Assembly: GCA_963921825.1 (NCBI GenBank)
Contig: OY997588.1
Location: 132,525,203-132,589,202, forward strand
Source of the DNA: Erodium maritimum
Taxonomy: Eukaryota > Streptophyta > Magnoliopsida > Geraniales > Geraniaceae
Direction: 5' to 3'
DNA length: 64,000 nucleotides
The position numbers and the translations under genes were made by a program. The notes beneath the pieces are model-generated. The model saw only the letters and a list, made by a program, of their open reading frames with translations, ran no database searches and was not told the DNA's origin. Positions 48,264 through 60,832 of this stretch are shown here, one piece after another; within the stretch, counting starts at the first letter, position 1; each line of letters begins with the position of its first letter.

Positions 48264-48330
48264 TTTTCATTTTGTATAGGGTGTTCCATGGAACACTCTA
48301 TACCCCTTTGGTTCCGCCCCTGTCCTACAC

Positions 48331-48959
48331 ATAACATTTTATTAGTTTTAATTTAGACCAACCCATATACTTCATTGAATGGGGTTTGAATTAGATAATA
48401 GTGTTAAAGTACCTTATTTTCCAGGTCTAAAAATACTAAAATTATACATATTATTGATGATTAAAAATAATAAAATCCACCCAAGTCTCTACTATTGTCT
48501 TGCCTGAAAATCATACTTTTTACAACCTTGCTATAAGCGCCATGAATAACACAAAAAGTTATATTGGCATGTATTAGGAAAGCATCTAACTTTATAAAAG
48601 AACTAGAATACAAGGTAAAGGTGGCCCCGAGAGAGAGAACCAACGTCGCCCAAACAAAATGGTTAAGATGGATGAGATTGATTAAGGGTCCACAGTGGCA
48701 GACACATTACATCGTCCTGTGAGGCCAAAACTCAGCATCAAATCAGAAAGAGCAAAAGATGATACTTCTAGTACTCACTCATCTATCACTCCTTACCCTT
48801 GAGACCCAAAATTCATTTAAAACAAAACTAATCTAGCATTACATTACCATTTCTCATCCCTATCTACCCCTACAAAACTGCTGGCTACTCTAAACTATCT
48901 CAACAGCCGCCAACTTATGATCATCACAGCCTGTTCCAATAATTAAGTTGTATTTACAT
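48331..48959. other. Spacer with the presumed PP2C 3' UTR
   Basis: No gene is visible. The last few hundred bases before 48960 are likely the PP2C 3' UTR by position. Confidence 0.4.
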
Positions 48960-51278
48960 TCAATTGCCTTCCAACAGGCTCTTCAGCCTATTCCGGGCCT
49001 CCTCAGACAGATTAAAGCAGCTCAGTCTTCGCCTCTGGGGAGGGCAAGACTCCACAGGTTTCGGGGAACCAAAACATATAACAATGGCAGTGAGGTTATC
49101 AGGTGTGTTCAGGCGCAAAGCATCCATGACTAGCTCTCTGGCACATAGTTGTGGATCATTGTGCCGCCTCAAACCCCGCCTCACAAGGCTGACAGCGTAC
49201 TGGCTAGACATCACATCCCAGATCCCATCACAACCGATGATGAGGAACTCATCATCCTCAGTCAACATAACTTGTTCAACATCTGGATCGGCAATCAGAG
49301 GAGAAGCAGACCCCAGTGGGAACTTGAAGTCCCAATCACCAAGGGCTCTGGTGACTGAGAGATAACCATTGAGATACCCATCATCAATGAACCCGCCTAA
49401 CTCCTCAACCCGCTTTCGTTCAGCTATGTAAGAAGGCCTGTGATCTTGGGACATCTCCACTGCTACTCCTTTCCTACAGAGCACTGCTCGACAATCACCA
49501 GCATTTGCAACGAGTAAATGCCTTCCAAGTACAAGTGCAGTCAGGGCTGTCGTTCCACACGAACTACTGACATTGCTTTCATCAGCCAGTGCAAGGTCCG
49601 CCAGTTGGAATGCTTTTCTATGAGAATTCTCCAACTCTTTTAAGAATGTAGTATCGATGTCAGACATTTCTGGGAGATCCCTGTCTTCAAAAAATAACTT
49701 CATAGCATTATTCTTGATATAAGCTGCAGCCTCGGGGCCTCCATGTCCATCGAACACTGCATAAAAAGCACTTGGCTTAGAGAACTTGAAAAGAGACCCT
49801 AGGTGTGCAGACAGATCATCAATCCTGATGTGTTCATCATCCATGGATACCCGAGGCCCGATGTCAGTATAGCTTCCAGAACGAATGTTTGGAACAAACT
49901 TCACGGCAGAAGACTCCAAAACGGTATCTTCAATGGTTTCTTTACAAGTCACAACCTGATAAAAACGAGCATCAGATAAGCCCAATTTCCAGGTGTCCTA
50001 GATCAATGTAATGTAATCAATATTTTTATAACAAACTGAAGAAGCATAAAAAGACTGTATTACCCAGAGATCCAACCCTATCAAATCATAAAACACAAAT
50101 CAGATGTATTTAACCAGTTGTTTCCTATCAATCAGGCAGGAGTTTCCAAAAAATCTAGTGTTCCATCCTTTTCATATCCGTCACAGTTCAATTATACATC
50201 AAAAAGTAAGGAACAGTCAAACATCCTACATCAAATACACTCAAGAGTTTCTCAATCATGAACTACAAAGCACCAGAAAATGGTTTTTTCATAAGAGAAG
50301 GCTAGAGATATAAACAAGGAGCAAACTTTCGAATATACCACCACAACCAAAAAATAAACATAAAACAAATTTGGATAAGAGCTCCTATTGTAGAGTGTGA
50401 AATAATTGTACACAAAAGAAATTTGAATAGTAAGCAAAGCAAGACAACATCAAATCAATTACATTGGAAATACTCATTGCAATCACAAAGCAAGCACACG
50501 ACTATCATATCAGTAGTAAAACTCATCAATATGGCCCAATTAATAGCGAACATCCACAATTATATTAAAGTCGTGCATATTTCATCATCTTATAAAAATA
50601 AACAAAATTTGCAGGAAAATCCAAATAAGCTTATAAGATATATGTCATAGAAACCACTTGAAATAAAAATAACAGAGCACATGAAGTTCAAATACACCAA
50701 ATATCTACTAGTATACATTGTTTTCTAACTTAAATTTACTTAATTACGATACCAATAATCATCTCCAACAACAAACAAAAAAAAGAAAAGAAATCTAACT
50801 TCACAGCTATCAAAACAAATTAAAGAGAAATCCAGGACTAGAAAATTCGTTCGAGGAATAACATCACCCAAATTGACAAACCAATTAACACAATAAATAA
50901 ATAAAAATCAACCCAGTGAAAATAAGCACCTTAAACCAAATCCCACACAATAAAAACAGACTTAACACATCACTGAAATCAGTTTTCACAACCCCATCAT
51001 GCGATTCCGCAGGAAGGACGATCGAGTGTCGAACCCAGATATCAGAAGCAATAATTTAAGAAAAGAAAACGTACCGATTCAAATTGCGAGACCTCGGTAG
51101 AAATCGATTCGCTGACGCGGGTTTCCCGAAACATTGGCGATTTGGGGGACGAGGAAGCGCCAACCTGAAGATTTTGCTCCTGAGTTGCGACGCAGAGACG
51201 GTACTTGACATCCAACACTGGCATGGTCTTCTGACAGATAATCTCCGCCTCAGCGACCATATTTTGACTGATAATCAT
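48960..51278 (-). CDS. Probable protein phosphatase 2C (PP2C13/43-like)
   Basis: A Mn/Mg-dependent Ser/Thr phosphatase of the plant PP2C family. The exons are 51278-51075 (68 codons) and 49955-48960, joined across a GT-AG intron of 1119 bp, giving 399 aa. I chose ATG at 51278, because the longer open frame upstream reaches only a GTG. The N-terminus [20 protein letters not shown] and [15 protein letters not shown] resemble Arabidopsis PP2C13-type proteins. Metal-binding and core motifs are present in order: [11 protein letters not shown] (135-145), [42 protein letters not shown] and [10 protein letters not shown]. The catalytic domain is complete. It lacks the distinctive ABA co-receptor features, so a subclade other than A is likely. 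Confidence 0.94.
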
Positions 51279-52420
51279 CTCCTTGTCTGAATCTCCCGGC
51301 ACGTCGATCCTGTTGAGCTCTGGGGCGATCGAATTTGGGGGCGAAATTAGGGTTTGCTTCTCTGGATTTGTGTGTTGGAGCGACTTTCTCTTTCTCTTCT
51401 GGTACTGTGTGTGCTGCGTTTGTGCGCAATATCGGATATAACTCGATGGGCTAGCTAGATATTATATCTCGATCGAAGGATATTTTTGTCAAACCAAGTT
51501 CTGGGAACCGACCTTGGGAACCGAGTGGACGATGGGAGGTGGCGTGTTGGACACGTGAGTTTTTTTGTGGTCACAGTTGTTGACGATTTTGCCACCGACA
51601 AGGTAAGTAATTACTTAATCACGAGTGGTTTGGTTTGCGGCTGAGGCGTGTGCGTGCGTTTGCAGGTGATTGGTTTGGGGTTTTACTTTACATTTACTGA
51701 ACTGACAATTAGGAGAATCCAAACGGATGGATGGATGGCCCTCTACGACAACTCACTAACCGTTAACGACTTTAGTGTTGGAAAAAAAGGTTAAATTTGG
51801 TTGCTTCGTCTTCAAGTAGGTCTCAAGCAGTGTAAATCAATTTTGCTACTTGACTTGCTTTTCATACATTTATTTTTTAATTGCTTTATTTAAACTCATG
51901 TCTCTGCAATGATTGAACCTTCGATTTATTGTAACTAAAATTGTAAATTTTTTGTTCAATGTGTTTTGGTAACATGTAGGTGGAATTTTATTAATAATAA
52001 CAATGGATAACATAAAAACAGGTATGAGATAAAGGAAAGGACGGGATATAGCTTCAAACGACACGTTTAAGATGTTAACTCTATGATTAAAATACACTGC
52101 TAATCCAGATAAAAGATCCTCGGTATATTGGTTGTTTGGTCGTACCTCACGATGCTCTTTTTTTGACTTGACCTGAAAATGGTCGTTGTATTTGACACAT
52201 TGATCTCTCAACGGAGACCGTCTCGGGACACTTGAGGGGATAACGAGCATCCAGAGAGAACACCAAGAAAAGAGGGATATGGTAGGTCGGGATGACACCG
52301 ACCTTGGCATGGCGATGTGTGCGTCCCCACACACACCCTGTTGCTGGATGTCGCACTCATTGTCCCTAACAAGGTTGCTTCGCAGATCTCGCCTCTATGT
52401 TCTCCTGAGCAGTCGGTTCC
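51279..52420. other. PP2C upstream region and spacer
   Basis: The first 150 bases are the probable PP2C leader (minus strand, CT-rich near 51370-51400). Beyond it no gene is seen. Short frames around 51870-52360 show no domain. Confidence 0.4.
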
Positions 52421-52425
52421 CTCGT

Positions 52426-52426
<1 letters not shown>

Positions 52427-52504
<78 letters not shown>
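52427..52504 (+). repeat. (GA)n microsatellite
   Basis: A 78-base GA run with a single GATA interruption near 52464. Confidence 0.95.
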
Positions 52505-52507
<3 letters not shown>

Positions 52508-52519
52508 ATGACTCTTTTA

Positions 52520-54770
52520 TTTTGAGCCGGGAGGGGTGTGGCCACCCCTACATCGAGGACGCGGAACTTAGTTGTACTTCTTCAAGGTTGCCCAACGCTG
52601 AGGATGGGACGTATAGGCTTGCAAGTTCCTTGAGACGAAAAGGAATATCTCTTATTTGGACAAGAGATCATGTGTTGCACTCGCCTCGTTTGTTCCTACT
52701 CCCATAGGGATTGGGAGTGTGGGGTTGGAGCGGGGGATATGTGCTTCCAGCTATAGGTATGTGTCGGTGCGATGGGTAAGAGATCTTGTGTTGGAACATG
52801 GATTGGTGGTCCCTATGGGGCGAAACCGGTGAAACGATAGTTTGAGGCGGGGATAGTGACAGCCTCTAGGGCCCAACACCTAGCGGGGAGTCTGGGTTGG
52901 ATGGGGTCCAACCAGTCCCTTCAGATCCTCGTTCGCATGTTGGGAGCTCTGGTGCCATGACTGACAGGTTGAAGCGAAGGGTCGCCTAAGGGTTATTGGT
53001 ATCCCTCTAGGGTCTTCCAGTTTTTGGTGGCCAATCCAAACGTAGTAGAAACAGAATCCTGGAGCCCCACATACTACAATCGGGCTCTAACTAGTGTCTT
53101 CTGCCCTGGGATGAAGACTCGATCCGAGAAGCGGAGCAGTGTTGCCAGATCCTTTCAGGAGCGCGCATTTAGGGTGATTCCCCAAGCTAGGCATGTTGAG
53201 TCCGTTCGAACATCAACAAAACCTCCTAGTACCTCCCTCACTAAGAAACATGTCTCTTTTGTAAGGCCGTTCCAAAGGAGGTCGAAGATTCGCGCCCACA
53301 TCTACAACCGAGAAAAGGCAGGACAGCTGGATTGACTTGTGGTCGGAGGTCCTCTAGAACCAAGGGTGCCCGCTTGAAGGACTATGGTTCCCATCTCCAA
53401 ATCTGATCCTTTTCCACTTTGGAGGTAAAGTAAAATACTGATATGCCCAATCAAGATCCTTGATGACGAGGTCATCATGGTGCCAGACCTTCATCATTAA
53501 CCCTTCCATACATGTCTAGTCAAACTAGATGAACGTGAATAATTGTCTAGTTAGACTAAACGTCGTATGAGCACGAGCATAGGCAGTCGTTGGGTCCCTT
53601 GGGATGCAGATAAATCTGTCCTCCTCCTCGTCCATTAGACCATTTTGAGGGCGTCAAAACCCTTTTGGAGGGTAAGAAGGTTCTCCATCAGAGGTCGGGG
53701 TCCCTCCTCGGGGACGCTCCCAACGGGTGGGTCGGCCATGTTAAGGTCGACGAGAAAGGATCTCGGGGACCAAAGCAGATCCTTGGGTTGGTCAGCAACA
53801 TTTGGATTGCCACTAAAGGGCTTCAGGATTCATACCGTGTTAGGATGAGGGAAAGTCGAGGGACTCTGTCTACTCCACGGGGACGGAGATGACCCCGCCC
53901 TCGGGGGAGGGCATAGTAGCCGACATCGGGTTGTAGGAGGTCAGAAGCATGTCAGTCGAGATGAGCCCTAGGCGAGGCTCACGAAGGGATGTTGTCAGGG
54001 CGACGGGGTCAACTAGAGTCGTTGATACCGTCACGGGCCACAGATCTTCGTTGATATTAGCTCCTGGACGAGGCCCATGGGAGACGATCGACATCAGCAT
54101 AGGGAGTGGCCAAGAAGAGGAGAAGGCACACTTACCTTCTTCCTAGGGTGTGATGGCTTGATAAAGCCTTGTTGTATGATCAGGGGCATGTTTCAAGGCG
54201 TCACAGACTACGAATTTGTGTGTGATGCAGCAGGGGGGCCAGGGTATACTCTCATGTAGACGAGATTATGATTTTGACCAGACGACCCCTTCTCGGTGTC
54301 GAGCGTGGGGGTATCGGTGTAGTACTGCCCGGAGAAAACACCATGATGACCGTGGTGGATTGCGACAGAGAATTCGTGGCTGGTTCCAGATGAGAGGTCC
54401 TTAGATTCCTCTTCCGTCGGGCCTTTAAAGGGCTTACGACTTCTAAGGACGACCGCAGTGGTGGAACAACTATTCCTTCAACCATTGGTGGTGCAAGCGG
54501 TGAAGAGACAAGGGTGATGGCCAGAGGCACGACAACAACAATAGCAGGTGGAGGTGACAACATAACTAAGTTAGGGGCTAAGGTTTCCTCAGAAGAGACA
54601 TACGACTTTTGTGAAAAAATTCGAGAGCACATTCTTCTTGCCTCAATTTATGATTATGATAATTTAATTACTCATCGTCTGTTGACATCTTGGTATACTC
54701 GTGAAAATAGCATTTTAGAATTTAAGAAACCAGATTGAATTTCAACTCCATGAAGTGATAGGTACATTGT
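52520..54770. other. GC-richer gene-free segment
   Basis: About 2.2 kb of GC-balanced sequence with many short frames on both strands and no recognised domain, tail or terminal repeat. It looks like a long-decayed repeat. Further right, about 54770-55000 is the likely BOR1 3' UTR. Confidence 0.35.
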
Positions 54771-55000
54771 TATGAATTACAATTCATCCTACTAGTTGAG
54801 TATAAAAGTGCAGAATATGTTACAAAGATCAAAAACAAAAAAAACACACCAACAAAACAAAGAGACCCTAAGGCATAAACCAACCTGCAAGTTCATCAAG
54901 GCAAACACTACCAGTATCTAACTTGTTTGTTCTCTCATAATCGAGCATATCAATAAATTAAAGACCAATCTCCCTGATAATAATAAAATGACGAGGAAAC

Positions 55001-58000
55001 CTAACCAGTTTTTCCTAAATTAGATTGTCTTGCTTCTCCTCCCCTTGGGCTCAATGACCCTCTTCCACCAAAACGAGGACTCACATCTACTTTAAGCTCA
55101 CTTACCCGAGGAGTCATCACCTTCTCTGCAAACCGTGGGCTTTGGACCGCACTATTTGCACCAGAACTCAACTTGAGACTCCCCATTCGCCTAATCTCCC
55201 CTCGCCCTCTAGTTATCATGCCATCTAAAATCTCTCCATCATCAGCAAACGATGCTGACCGACCCATCTCCCCCTCCTGATGTCAACAACCATACAAGGT
55301 TCAATCAATATTGCATTGCCTGTGATTAGTGCATGTTAAAGTAAGAGCATGGAAGCTTACACTTCTGTAGTTGAATGACATGGCTGGTGCCTCTTCATAC
55401 TCTGCAGCATCTAAATCTTGAAGGTGTGCTCCTTTGAAAAACTTGGGCAGAATGTATTGTCTAACAGGAACCAGAGCCATGATCATCAATGGGAAAAGAA
55501 CCCCGGCAAGCGGGACCCACGTTAGCCCGAAACATATGAGCAAGTATGTGGTCTGGAAAATTGTGAATAGTGCAATTGTCTTGAACGGTACACTCTCCAC
55601 AAAAGTAGCATGGTAATCCTCTAGTACCCTGACAATGATTAACAATTGGCATCAGTTTATCTAATTACTATGGATGTACGAAGTGAGATGGATTGAGAGG
55701 TTACTTGTATCTTCTACTTGGAGCGGAGAAGAGCAGCAAGATACGTTCCCAGAACTGGTTACCGGGCAGACTTTCAATAGCCATAAATGCAAAATAGCCC
55801 CAGAGTACAGAGGTAGGGATCTTTTTGAGGAAAGGCATAGCTGCAACACACCCTCCTACCATTATTGACTGAAGCAGGTTACTGAATCGCTGTTCTTTCA
55901 CCTCAACGGGTAACATGTCATCGATCTCCTTCTCAACATCAAATACAGTCTCATCAACTGGGGCATCCATGTAACTCACCCTGCCTGAACCTGTTGACTC
56001 TTTCAGTTCCTTTAATCCCTGATCATAAAACACTCCTCTATTCACAACCAATATGACACAGATACTGTAACATCTTTGCATTAGTTCCTTTACTATACCC
56101 GAGCTGAAGGTTCTTGGTAGACAAGCGGTGACTGCATCTGTTGATAGGTTTCTTGCATACTTCCATATACTTGCCCCAAGCTCGCATTATTCTGTATGCA
56201 CTTGCGTGCTGTGGCTACAAGCCGGTTACGTAGTAGCTGTGTAGCATGTAGATTTCAATGTTACACGGGAATGTTATACTTAACTTTTTACAAAGCATTC
56301 TTGTATGTTTGTAATTGTAGCTGACCTGGTGTTTTAGTGTGGCCAAACTTTTGGTGTGCATAGGAGATTGTGGAATTACACCATTTGATGGAGGGATCCC
56401 TAGAAGGCCACATACAATCACCTGTTATGCATTAACAATATGAAATTAAGTGAAGAGAGTATCAATTAGAAATTAAATTTACTTAGTTCCATCTTTTATG
56501 AACAGAGAGACAGAACAAAAAAAGGAAAAAGTGTACCATGAAACCCAGAAGAAGTAAATCATAATGAAAAGAAGCTGGCTTTCTCAAATTGAATTCTTTC
56601 TGCTGGGCAAGCTGAGATGCTACGCTGTGGTCAAAGTAATAAAGCACAGCAATCATTGTTGCAGGAATGAAAGCTCCAATTATATAGAGGACTGGAACAT
56701 TTAGCATGTCCTGTTAGGTTCAGCACATGATGAATTAGGGCAAGTAAAATAGAAAACAATTTCGTGTGCTTCAGTTAAAGAATGTAAAGATCCAATGCTA
56801 ATTGACTCATGCCTTTATAACGGTCCAATTCTCATATGCGCCTGGTGACCATGGGTTAGGGCTGAAGAGGCGCCTTGGGATTCCTGAGGGAATGCTTCCA
56901 TTTCTAGCTGGTATATAGGACACAGCTGTCCACACCAAAACCATCAGTGGCACACCATAATCTGCTAGGAACCCTCTCAATGAGCCTGCAAATTTGTGGA
57001 TAGTTACTAATAAGTCCTAAAAACATAAATCTATAATAGAGCGACTCTGAATGGGAAGACTCACCAGACCCATAACGCCATGACCTTGCTTTTCTGTTCT
57101 TTAGTGCAGTAAGCAGAAGCCCAAATGAGAGAACCAAAGCAAACATCCCATTAGCAAATCTCCATGAAGGAAGGTACTCAGTTAACTTGGGATCTTCTCT
57201 CTTTGGTATGCGGAACTCATCAACAAGTCCCTGCCCACGACCCCAATTCAAAACAGAGTTTAAAATACCATCAAAATGTAAATACAAAAAAAGGCAACTA
57301 ATCAAGGAGGAAAGAAAAATCGAGCAAGGAAATGTCTCACCTTGATAGCTTCCTGCATGAAAAGCATGGCAATGAGAAGGCCAAACAACTCCCCTGCAAC
57401 ACGAGTGAATCTGTTGATGATAGAGCAAGCTCCTAAAATGGCCAGTAGGAACAGCAAAGCAGCGGTCCAAACACATACCCTACCAATGCAAGTGATCACA
57501 TATGCATCAACTATGCACAGATGATAGTTTCAATTGGCAATGCCATTTCCATTTTCCGGGAAGAAGAAAAGACTTACCAACCAGACCATGCTAGAAAGAG
57601 TTTTGGCCCCAATTCTGGTCTATCCTTGACAAAATTGAACATAAAGGTATACATAATAACAGTTGGCTCAGCAACTCCAAGAATCAGCAAAGGCTGACCT
57701 CCTATGATTGAGTGTATAATTCCACATAGAGCAGTAGAAGCCAATGTCTGAACTGCAGTGAGAACTCCATCTGACAATACCACGGATACGATACAAATGT
57801 AAAATCATTCTTCTTACAAGAATATGAAGGCATATAAACCGACCTAGTTACATATGTATCGGTTCGATTCTGCTGAATGGACTCAATAGAAATTGGGGGA
57901 ACAAGACATACAAGATGATGTCAAATTTACAATGTACCTGTGTCTCTCTCCAACTGTTCTCCAAATGAAATAACTGGAATTGCTGATGCAAAAAAGATAT

Positions 58001-58230
58001 AGGTGGTTGGGGCCAAAATCCTATGAGCAATTAAATCTATCGTCAATATCATCTAAAGAAATAGAATGTTAACAAGTAAAATAGCTAGAATCTTCAATAC
58101 ACAACACTCAAAGTAGGAAACAATACCTGAAGCCTGCCCTAAAACCACTGGTCCAGTCTTGCTTGTAGCACCTTAACCTCCCTTGAATATCATTCTTGAT
58201 ACCGCGAAATGGAACAAATGTTTCTTCCAT
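55001..58230 (-). CDS. BOR1: BOR1-like boron (borate) exporter
   Basis: A plasma-membrane borate exporter of the HCO3-/SLC4-like family that loads boron into xylem. The twelve coding exons are 58230-58127, 58020-57938, 57770-57578, 57479-57341, 57230-57065, 56985-56813, 56710-56537, 56421-56326, 56236-56099, 56018-55705, 55628-55361 and 55276-55001. They sum to 2124 nt (707 aa plus stop), the usual BOR1 length. It starts [20 protein letters not shown]. Membrane segments include [35 protein letters not shown] and [18 protein letters not shown]. The central loop has tyrosine sorting signals YGSM (Tyr400) and YQQM (Tyr407), corresponding to those guiding polar trafficking and boron-induced degradation of Arabidopsis BOR1. 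The intron after exon 6 has a GC donor (AAG|GCATGA, 56812-56811). The other boundaries I read are GT-AG. Confidence 0.96.
56711..56812 (-). other. GC-AG intron of BOR1
   Basis: This intron begins GCATGAGT after AAG and ends AACAG. Reading through the donor meets TGA in frame after one Ala codon, and no GT donor nearby preserves the conserved protein, so the GC donor is required. Confidence 0.8.
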
Positions 58231-58308
58231 TGTTGCCAATGACCTGAAAACTGAGCACCTTTGGGCTCCACTAGAGCACTCAAATCGTTAACTGAAAACA
58301 ACCCTTCA

Positions 58309-58459
58309 CTACCAGGTGAAGGAGGTTGGCATCCAAGACTACTGTTTGTGGCAAAGCCAGCTACTTTAAATTAATGGGAGCACAAGAGGGATGAGGTGTA
58401 AACAAAAATCAGATCTTTATGGTTCACAGGCACAACCCATGAACCCAGAGACCAGACAT
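58309..58459 (-). promoter_or_regulatory. Cluster of short upstream ORFs before BOR1
   Basis: Three tiny ATG-initiated frames precede the BOR1 start: 58459-58424 (MSGLWVHGLCL), 58440-58417 (MGCACEP, overlapping the first) and 58332-58309 (MPTSFTW). Arabidopsis BOR1 carries leader uORFs that repress translation under high boron, so these are candidates for the same control. Whether they lie in the mature leader or in a 5'-UTR intron cannot be told from sequence alone. Confidence 0.45.
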
Positions 58460-59400
58460 GAACAAGAACAGGGAAACCAATTCAAGATTCAAAAAGACAA
58501 GGGTATTGGGTAAGAAAGTTACAAACAAGACAACCTTTTTACTTGTATTGAATCTCCAATCCTAGAGAATGTGGAAGCAGAGAAGGGTTTGTGAGGAAAG
58601 CTCCAAGCAATTGTAAGCCTGACAATGGTTGGAGAAGAGGAAGGTAGATTTATTTTATGCTGGCAGATAAATATAATTGTGGGTGATTCAGAAATGGGAA
58701 TGAAAGGAACACCACTGTCAACAGCTAGAACATTAATAGACAATAAAAGAAAACAATGAAGAAAAGGGCAAGCAAGAAAGGAGGCAGAAGATCCAAAGTA
58801 GATGCAGTGTGAAATACTCACTCACCAACTCATGTGAGAGAAAATGGAAAAGGGATATAAGAAAATGAGGAGTCTGTTTTTTTTGGCTTCGTAGGGTGTA
58901 TAGGAGAAACAGAACATGCCAGTCTATCATAAGCTGGGCTGCAAAATACAAATGCTATGTGTTAATAATTGAGTGAATGCTTTGGAATTTGACATCATTT
59001 TTTGGGGTTATTGTCAAAAAACTTACTTTAAAATATAGTTTACAGTCAAGAGAAAAATAATTTTTATTTAGACTTTTGAGTTGTATAAATTATAGTTTGT
59101 CATCGATTTTAGAAAAAAAATATAATCACTCACAAATTATTGACGAATTTATTAGGAATGATAAGCTAAAACTATAACCCGTTGTTTCTCGTACAACGAC
59201 GATAGACAATGCTTTATATACTTTATAAACGTGGACAAATGACCTACTTTGTGGTGGGTTTAACAATTAACCTAATTTTTCTGGGTGTAGATGTTTCGAT
59301 TAGATTATCGGATGAAAAAACTTAAAAGTAGTTATCAAATTGAATAACCCATACATTATTAAAATTAATATTTAGAAGGGTGTCTAGAGGAACCTACCCA
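58460..59400. other. BOR1 upstream region
   Basis: Probable leader, leader intron and promoter of BOR1 on the minus strand. A T-rich run lies at 58877-58885. It is AT-rich beyond 58975. No confident TATA box was assigned. Confidence 0.4.
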
Positions 59401-60220
59401 TTAAGTAATTTGTGGGGCTATCTATTCTCTCTAAAAACCCTAACGGGGCCTCCCTCCCTTCGCAAACGTCGCCACCATCGATGGTCGCTCGGGCTTCGGC
59501 CCTTGCGCCGACGGGGTACGGGCGGTTATGTGGTTCCCCTCCTTCTCTCTCAATGAGGTTGGCCGGTATGGTGGTTGTTTCTTCCGGGGCTCGGATGCAT
59601 CTCTCTTTCGTTGTCTATGGCCGCCTCCTCGTGGGCCAAAACTGTGGTCGCCTTTATGTGGATCGTGATATCTCTGTTTCTGCTCCAGGATCTTCTGAGC
59701 ATGTTCATTTTTCAAAAACTTTGGCTTCCGCACCCTACTGTCAGACTCGTCAATCCCGAACGATCATATGCCTCCCACCCCGTTTATTCTCGAAGTACTC
59801 TCGGACTACCCTTCTGTTCTCGTCACGATGTCTTGACATTTATCTGCGACTACTGGTAACTATCTGAACCGTCAGACACAGAGAGGGTCCTTGCTCCTTG
59901 TTCTATCGACGAGGATCCTTACCCGAGCCCGGACCCACGGAGGCGGGGGCTCAATGGGGGAAGAAAATTCATTGGGCCCAGAAATAAGCGAATCGTCTCG
60001 GTGTCTCAACTTTCTTACAGTTCTATCTGGAAGGGGCATGCTCCATGGGGCAAGACTGTTTTTTCTACCGCGAGTCAAAACAACCATCCGATTGGGCATT
60101 TAGAATCTTGGCCTCGCGTTATTGTACTTCTCTACAATTGTTATATCTCTTTTATTATAGTTTATACAAACTTTCGTTACTTTCACCTAAATGTCCTGGA
60201 TCATCTGTCTTTGTAAACAG
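59400..60220. other. GC-richer segment, possible retroposon remnant
   Basis: It starts with 'ttctctctaaaaaccctaac', a leader-like sequence resembling those of LINE derivatives in the window, and holds frames of 151 and 94 codons in overlapping phases without a known domain. No tail or flanking duplication was found. Confidence 0.3.
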
Positions 60221-60832
60221 GGGATACCAGATATTAGCTTGATTTATTTTGGATTTTATCCTTTGATCTCATGGTTATAATGTTTAAATATAAATGAATA
60301 AAAGAATACATTTTTACTCCGGAAAGAAGGGAGTCTTGATATCTGATTTGCCAGATTACATGACAAAGACTTGAAGTCCTGAATCCTGATGTGGGGGAGC
60401 CGTATTTTAATTTAATGATTTGTCATCCAAGACTTTAGGGCAGAAAGAACATAATCCATAATCAAAGCCGACCCATGCATGTTTTATTAATTTATTATTA
60501 TCAATTATCAAATACCAAATACCAAATGGTTGGTAATGCATACAAGACATATATTGCAGCTGTCGAGAACCCAAAACAATAAATGATTAATAGAGTTAGA
60601 GGAATGCCATGTACTTTTTGGAATTTGTTGCATGCTATTGTTAATCCGTAACTTTTGATCTTTAAGTTTTGCAGCATCGTCTAAAACATATTTAAAAACA
60701 ATAAATTATATGGAAGGGTCAACCAAAACAAGTAAGCTTCCTGTTCAAATGATGTGTAGTCTTTCTTCAAGTTACAACTTACACAATACAACAAGGAGAC
60801 CAGGGGTGGCACTGCGATGGACATGGACCAAT
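60221..60832. other. AT-rich spacer with the presumed DRM3 3' UTR
   Basis: No gene is visible. The part nearest 60833 is likely the DRM3 3' UTR by position. Confidence 0.4.

Larger units (their letters stand above)
44986..48322. mobile_element. Non-autonomous hAT element with nested insertions
   Basis: The terminal inverted repeats are CAGGGGCGGAACCAA at 44986-45000 and its complement at 48308-48322, flanked by the 8-bp duplication tcctacac. The interior outside the nested elements is AT-rich, without a transposase (no BED finger or hAT dimerisation region found). It contains a (TAA)n run (45037-45075), a 104-bp tandem repeat (47981-48187) and a tRNA-like sequence (48195-48263). Removing the MITE at 46122-47913 leaves about 1.5 kb. 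It is presumably mobilised by an unlinked hAT transposase. Confidence 0.88.

Noticed and set aside
51042-51302. PP2C start at 51302 with the protein extended to 86 residues
   Set aside because: The codon there is GTG, and the 3' part runs into the intron. The first ATG (51278) and the GT donor at 51074-51073 give the conserved N-terminus and junction.
52522-54738. Chain of short plus-strand frames as a decayed gene
   Set aside because: No domain or ordered motif could be recognised when reading across frames. Composition alone is not enough.
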